In this document: positions 58,785-64,000 of the stretch, piece by piece
How positions within the stretch are numbered: the stretch's first letter is position 1
How the letters are laid out: every line of letters begins with the position of its first letter
Source of the DNA: Poa pratensis
Lineage: Eukaryota; Streptophyta; Magnoliopsida; Poales; Poaceae
Reading direction: 5' to 3'
Length of the DNA: 64,000 nt
NCBI GenBank assembly: GCA_947311845.1
Contig: CAMZMU010000080.1
Location: forward strand, 14,517,444-14,581,443
Program-made: the position numbers and the translations under genes
The notes under the pieces: model-generated
What the model saw: only the letters and a program-made list of their open reading frames with translations
Told to the model about the DNA's origin: nothing
The model's database searches: none

Positions 58785-61700
58785 GATGGTATCAGAGCGA
58801 ACGACCTTAGGATTAAAACCTTTTAGGAGACTTGTAGGTTGGTAAGACTATAGGAAGTTATCCCATTTAATTAAATTCTATGTTTTTACAATTATGATGG
58901 TTATTCTTGAGAATAAAACTGTTATAATTGTATACACATTTCCTTGCCCAACTGGAGTAGATATTCTTATTTACTATTCTATAGATTAATATTCATCTAC
59001 CTTAATTATTTTCAACTTGGTATGACCAGTTAAGACTGTCTTGTACCAGTTGATACACCAAATAAATTACATCCATGTCAGTGTTACCTATATGGTATCA
59101 TTGATAATCCTATCCTATGAAGTAGAACCCTATCATAAGTTGGTGATGAGGAAGACAGGAGATGTTTGTTGATAGTGAAGAATCATCGAAATTCAGCTAT
59201 GAAAAGTATGCCAATACCCTAATGATGAAGTCCAAAGGGGATTCACCTGAGTATAGTATAAAGTGTTAAGGAAATTAGGAGATGCATAAACAATGACGGG
59301 AGCTACACTACTACTTCTTATGTACCATGAGTAACTACATGAAGGATCTGGATATGTTCGCAAATAGATGTTCTAGCCAGACGGAAATCCAAGCTACATG
59401 GAGTTTAGTTCCATAAGAAACCAAGCCATACCACAACTACTCTTTGAGTACTTTGTCCTAGGATTACTCCGTTCCAAATGGGCAACTGGTGTAAATACTG
59501 AGGCAAAAGTTGTTTTAGCATAGGACTATAAGGTAATATATACCTATCTCGTAGTGTATAGCATCTAAGCCTGGGTACTTGAGATGTTTTTACTCAATGT
59601 ACTAATTATTTTACGGGCTTATGTTGCATGATTGATATATAACTGCATTTGCGATTTATTGGATCTTATTGGATTTTTTATTGGCTAGGTTGGTACATGA
59701 AGTTAGAATTTGATGTACAATTGCATGATTGTCACATTGAGTTCTTTTCTTGATGTTACTGATCTAGAGGTAGATAGGATTCGTGTAAGGGAGAGACGTG
59801 CTCTCAGAAGTTCCAAACAGCAATGAAAGCTCATGAAGAGAAGTAAGTCAGGATGATTGAAGTAAACGAAGCTACACGTGGGGATGGACCACAACTCATA
59901 TCATATTTGGATTCGGAGGTCAACAGCATCACAACATGGAAGGATGGAGGAACTACGAAAGTTCAAGGAAGAGTACCATCACCATTTGGAGAATAATCAA
60001 CAATGATAACAGGAAAACTACATGAGAATTCTACTGAAGTAGGAGAATTGTGAAGTTGGAATATCTAAATAACAGGTCCTGTCCTGGCAAATTTATGATT
60101 TGGACGGTCAAATTTAAAGACTTATCCAAGGATGACGATTATTGAGTGAAGGACATCGAGCGGGAAATTAAAAGACGTTGGATTAAGAAGCCACAGGATG
60201 TAGTCATATATAGTTGGGAGGTGTCGTAACTTGACGGAAGAAATGGGTGTTGGAAAATCATAAGGCACAATTGATCTTTGGAGAAAGTTCGAGAAGAAGT
60301 TGTATAGGACTTATATGTCTAAAAGAGCCATGAAGTTGAAGGTAGAGGAGTATGAAGCAACAATCCAATACTTAGCAGACAACAACAAAGTCTGATATTT
60401 CAAGCAAGGCAAGATAGTAGTATCATCGAGAACAAGGCGACAAGAGTTCAAAGTTCAATGTTCCAAAGGACACATATCAAGACCATGGGAGATGAGTTCC
60501 TGGATTGTCGATAGCCCCAGAAATTAGTTATTTCATATGTCGCCAACAGAGACATGTGATGTCGAGATATAGTGAAGTCACCGTCTATACGGGGTAACTA
60601 TCGAGAAGGATGGATTGCCATAGGATTGACATTCTAGGTCCAAGGACTCAGATGGAGGTTGAACCAACATAAGATTGAAGTGACACATCGTCTGATAAAC
60701 CAAAATAAAGGAATCAAATTCCAGCAACAGATAGATGAAAGAGTTGTTATATCAGCCGAGTTTGGACTAGATAACCAACAACCTATTCTATTTTAGAGTT
60801 ACGTTATCACCAATTGCACCCTGTTGTGCAATAGGTCTTCTTCTCTAGACTCTTGGTAAGACAACTGGAATGCTAGTGAGCGTGACTATCTGATTTACCG
60901 GGAGATCTTATTGCTGCTCACATCATGGTGGACTTATCAATTGTTCTCCGAGAAGTTATTGGATGTTGGAAAGGATATCTCTTAACCGGGGATTATTGGG
61001 GAATCACAACCTTTTGGCAGTACCCTGAATTATTCGAGAAACCATTAGGCAAATTTGATGGACGTTTGAATAGAAAGGTGGAAAGTAAAAGCAGATCCAT
61101 TCAGCAGTATAAATTTGGTTGTACTTGAGATTGAACCGATAGAACAGAATGAAGATCGACTAATAGATGGTCAGGACGAAGAAAGCCCTAAAACTTTCTA
61201 AGGGAAGAGTGAATCATGTAACCGGATAGTACTTTGCGAAGGACAAGATGAAAGTTGGAAGGAATACCTTAACTGAGACAGAGCTGACTTGATCACTAAT
61301 GCTCTAGGAGTTTTTCAGAAAAAGAACTTCCTGAAACCTTCAAGAGATTCGTAAGTCAAAGGGATAGTTAAGATCTGAAAGTTAAGAGTCACAAGGAGTA
61401 TGATAGTCATAGGAGTTATGACTGGAGGATCTGAAGGTGATTGAACGAAAGAAACTTGAGTTCAAAGATGAGAAAGAGTACCTTGTCAACACCTGAATTC
61501 AAAGGGTTCGACAAGCTTTTAGACCAAGAAGTTATGGAAGAAGTCTGATCTGGATGAGAATCGAGAGCTCAACGCGAGTAATGAGACTACCGCAACTGAT
61601 CGAAGGATTGTTTAATGTCAACGGCAGGTTAGCCCAATCAGCAACATATACAGATCAAGTTTGAACAAAGGATCAATTACATCCAAGACCACAACAGAGA

Positions 61701-61799
61701 AGGTTTAGAGAAGATGATGTTGCAAGAAGTGCTTTACACTCATCAATACGTGAGGGAAACCGCAACTTCGGGACGAAGTTGATTTTAAGGGGGAGATAC
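58785..61799 (+). mobile_element. LARD-like element: non-coding internal domain
   Basis: It starts with a primer-binding site TGGTATCAGAGC (58787-58798), complementary to the 3' end of initiator methionine tRNA. It ends in a polypurine tract aagggggagat (61787-61797). The 3.0 kb between has stops in all frames; the longest frame is 67 codons and shows no gag or pol motif. Large LTRs with a non-coding core are the definition of LARDs, described in barley and relatives, which must be moved by proteins of other elements. Confidence 0.82.
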
Positions 61800-64000
61800 T
61801 ATAATGACCCATAGTTCAGAGAGTAGAAATGGGCTAAATTAGATTTGTGCATTTGCATAGCATGCATCTGAAAATACGGGAAAATTTAAAACTTTTTCAA
61901 CGAAGTCATAGAGTGTTCAACCACCACTCGAAAGGCTAGTTGAGAATGCCGTTAGTTTGACGAGTAACTAAAAACTTGGAATCCAACTTGTGAAACTTAC
62001 GTCGAGGTTTCGCTGATGTTGGTGGATTAGACATAGTCATCAACATGAGTGTTATAAACTTCAAAATCTTGTCTTATCTAAATTCTCAAACATTTGGTTA
62101 CAAGCGAATAATACAAGAAACTATAAATCAAATGATGAGTATGACTTACATCATTAATCGAATAAGTACATATCTTAAAGAAAAGAAAAGAAGGAGTATA
62201 TGGAAGGTGGATAAAAGACTAAACTAAATCTTAATCTAGATCTACTTATTCTATCAAGACTATCTTATCCTCTTATCTTCTAATCTTCTCCAAATCATTC
62301 TACTAGAGAAGGTAACACAAGAAAGTAGGAAAATCAACAAGAAGATTATACAGAAGGATTTCTTAGATATGCATAGAAGCACTATGCCAGTCCATCACTA
62401 GTATTTGGAAACTCCTATACCAAAATCTATTCTTATTAACTTCTCTACAAATAGTGTGATATTCTAAGGTTTGTGTTATATAGAAGTAGTTTGGTAACAA
62501 GCCTAATAACCTTGTTAACAAATCACTCTTGTATGCTCAAACAATTGAGTGTCATATACAAATAAACAGAAGGTCAGATAATTGAGAACATCTCAACCTT
62601 TGTAATATAAGAAGTAATTTGGTGACAAGACTGATTATCTTGTTAACAAATTCTTTTGTATGCATAAGGCAATTGGATGTCATAAAGTACACATACATTC
62701 TTCTATAGCCATCTAATAGAAAGCTTTTCTAGGACTAATCTGGATGTCTTCGCCACAAGGGTGAGGCAAGTGAAGTTGGATATTAGACCTGGGACTTTAA
62801 GAACTTGTCTTAAGTCCAGGTATTCACTTGAGGGATCAATACCAAGTTAAAGACAACAATGGATGATCATTTGGAGCATCTGGAGTCAAGTAGGAAACTA
62901 TGAGATTCAACCATGATCCATACAAGAGGGAGCATAAAGAGGAAACACTAAACCACACATATAACTTAGGCAACATAATCAAGTATCCAAATAAGATAGT
63001 GATATGGTAGTTTATGGTGATTATCCAAGAGTATGATTATCAGGGAGAAAGTAAAGCCAAGGCATAAAACCATATGATCATCATCCATATTTAACCATCA
63101 CATGAGTTAACTCTTAAATTCATGTGACTGGACAAGTCTCTTATGAGAGTAGCTCACAAGATCATCTAGTGATGAGACCATTTGGTTTGTTCAAGATTTT
63201 ATTCTCAAGAAGAAATAAATCTGGACATGTGGTAAATGGAACCATATGGACTATTTAGTCAGCAGTTGTTCTCTAACAATTTGCTTCCACACACCAAAGT
63301 ATAAATTCATGTCAGAGAGGAATGCATCAACCTTTGTATCTTCAGAATGAGATGTGGAACCAAGCAAGATTCTATTCTCATCATTTTATGTCACCATAAG
63401 ACATGATTTCAGGTAGGATATATGTACCTGTGCATCCACAGGCATATGATCATGCCTTCACATTATTTAGATGTCAGGTATCACAAGTCAAAGCCACTAG
63501 GGCAATATTTCGTGCCTAGCATGGATTTGAATTGTAAACACTGTGCATACCCGTTGGGGGCACCACAATGAGCAGATCATGCATATATTGCTGGACAGCA
63601 ATTTGGTGTTGCCCAGGAATTTATAAAGCACTCAAAACACAAGATTGAATATTTATATCTCTCCAGAGTTGAAGCCAGGCAAGGAAAACATTTTTAGTAT
63701 TTGAAAACCAATATCCACAAATAAATACTAGCATAACAAAGTTTTATTATGTTGCTGTAATGCAAAACAAAAATAAAGAAGTGTAAAGCCACACATTTTA
63801 TTAAAGGAAATAAATCCAAATATGCCAAATTCACTTTATATGTTAAAGGAATTCAAAATACACAAAGTATTCAAATTTCAAAGTTGGAACAAACTTCCTT
63901 TTGTAATTCTAAACATTCCAGGACTTTCCTGCAATTAAAATCATCTCAAACAGGTCCTCAAATCACTTAAAACATGAACCAGGGGCCTGTTTCAACTGTG
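61800..64000 (+). mobile_element. LARD-like element: 3' LTR, cut by the window end
   Basis: It begins TATAATGACCC after the polypurine tract (the usual TG start changed to TA). It matches 33281-35258 and then, without a gap, 52577-52797. It gives the undivided order of the LTR and so proves that the 5' LTR was split at 35,258/52,577. Confidence 0.9.

Noticed and set aside
58787..58798. tRNA-like sequence TGGTATCAGAGC
   Set aside because: It is only the complement of the tRNA 3' end, placed two bases after an LTR; it is a primer-binding site, not a tRNA gene.

Overview
This window looks like nuclear DNA from a temperate grass (Pooideae; wheat, barley, rye and oat relatives are the best guess). 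The reasons are intron-split plant genes, several Stowaway-type MITEs with CTCCCTCC ends and TA target sites, long-terminal-repeat (LTR) sequences that I recognise as typical of Triticeae Gypsy families, Helitron ends, and nested transposons filling most of the sequence. All family names come from reading translations and motifs by eye; no database search was possible.

Layout. 1-3.2 kb: three exons of an F-box/LRR/FBD-type gene, cut by the window edge and frameshifted. 3.7-6.3 kb: remains of a minus-strand Gypsy element. 7.2-9.4 kb: a small Helitron. 12.7-14.3 kb: a broken RPA70-like single-stranded DNA-binding protein gene of the type plant Helitrons carry. About 14.9-22.2 kb: a likely second Helitron holding degenerate gene pieces and a poly(A) retroposon with an 18-bp target duplication. 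22.9-24.8 kb: the one clearly intact host gene, an eight-exon PP2C protein phosphatase of 282 residues. 25.1-33.2 kb: at least three partial PP2C copies interrupted by two poly(A)/poly(T) retroposons and a LINE, the LINE itself carrying a Harbinger/Tourist-type element.

33.3-64 kb is a nested structure. The outermost layer is a large LARD-like retrotransposon with an LTR of about 5.7 kb, a methionine-tRNA primer site and a 3-kb non-coding core. Its 3' LTR starts at 61,800 and runs off the window. Its 5' LTR is split twice. A 17.3-kb block (35,259-52,576) carries a five-exon neprosin-domain gene fragment and a (TA)n-flanked element. A young Gypsy element (42,491-50,560, 516-bp LTRs, perfect 5-bp target duplication) sits inside that element. 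The second interruption is a 2.46-kb hAT element with a perfect 8-bp target duplication; it contains a Harbinger-like element that in turn contains an AP2/ERF-domain gene.

Most notable observations: (1) a row of about 40-bp-spaced hairpins with compensatory stem changes in the 3' region of the young Gypsy element; (2) the 17.3-kb block, which splits an LTR without visible sequence loss and is bounded by the end of one LTR and the start of another, as expected if a DNA circle had been re-inserted; (3) an AP2/ERF gene packaged inside two nested DNA transposons.
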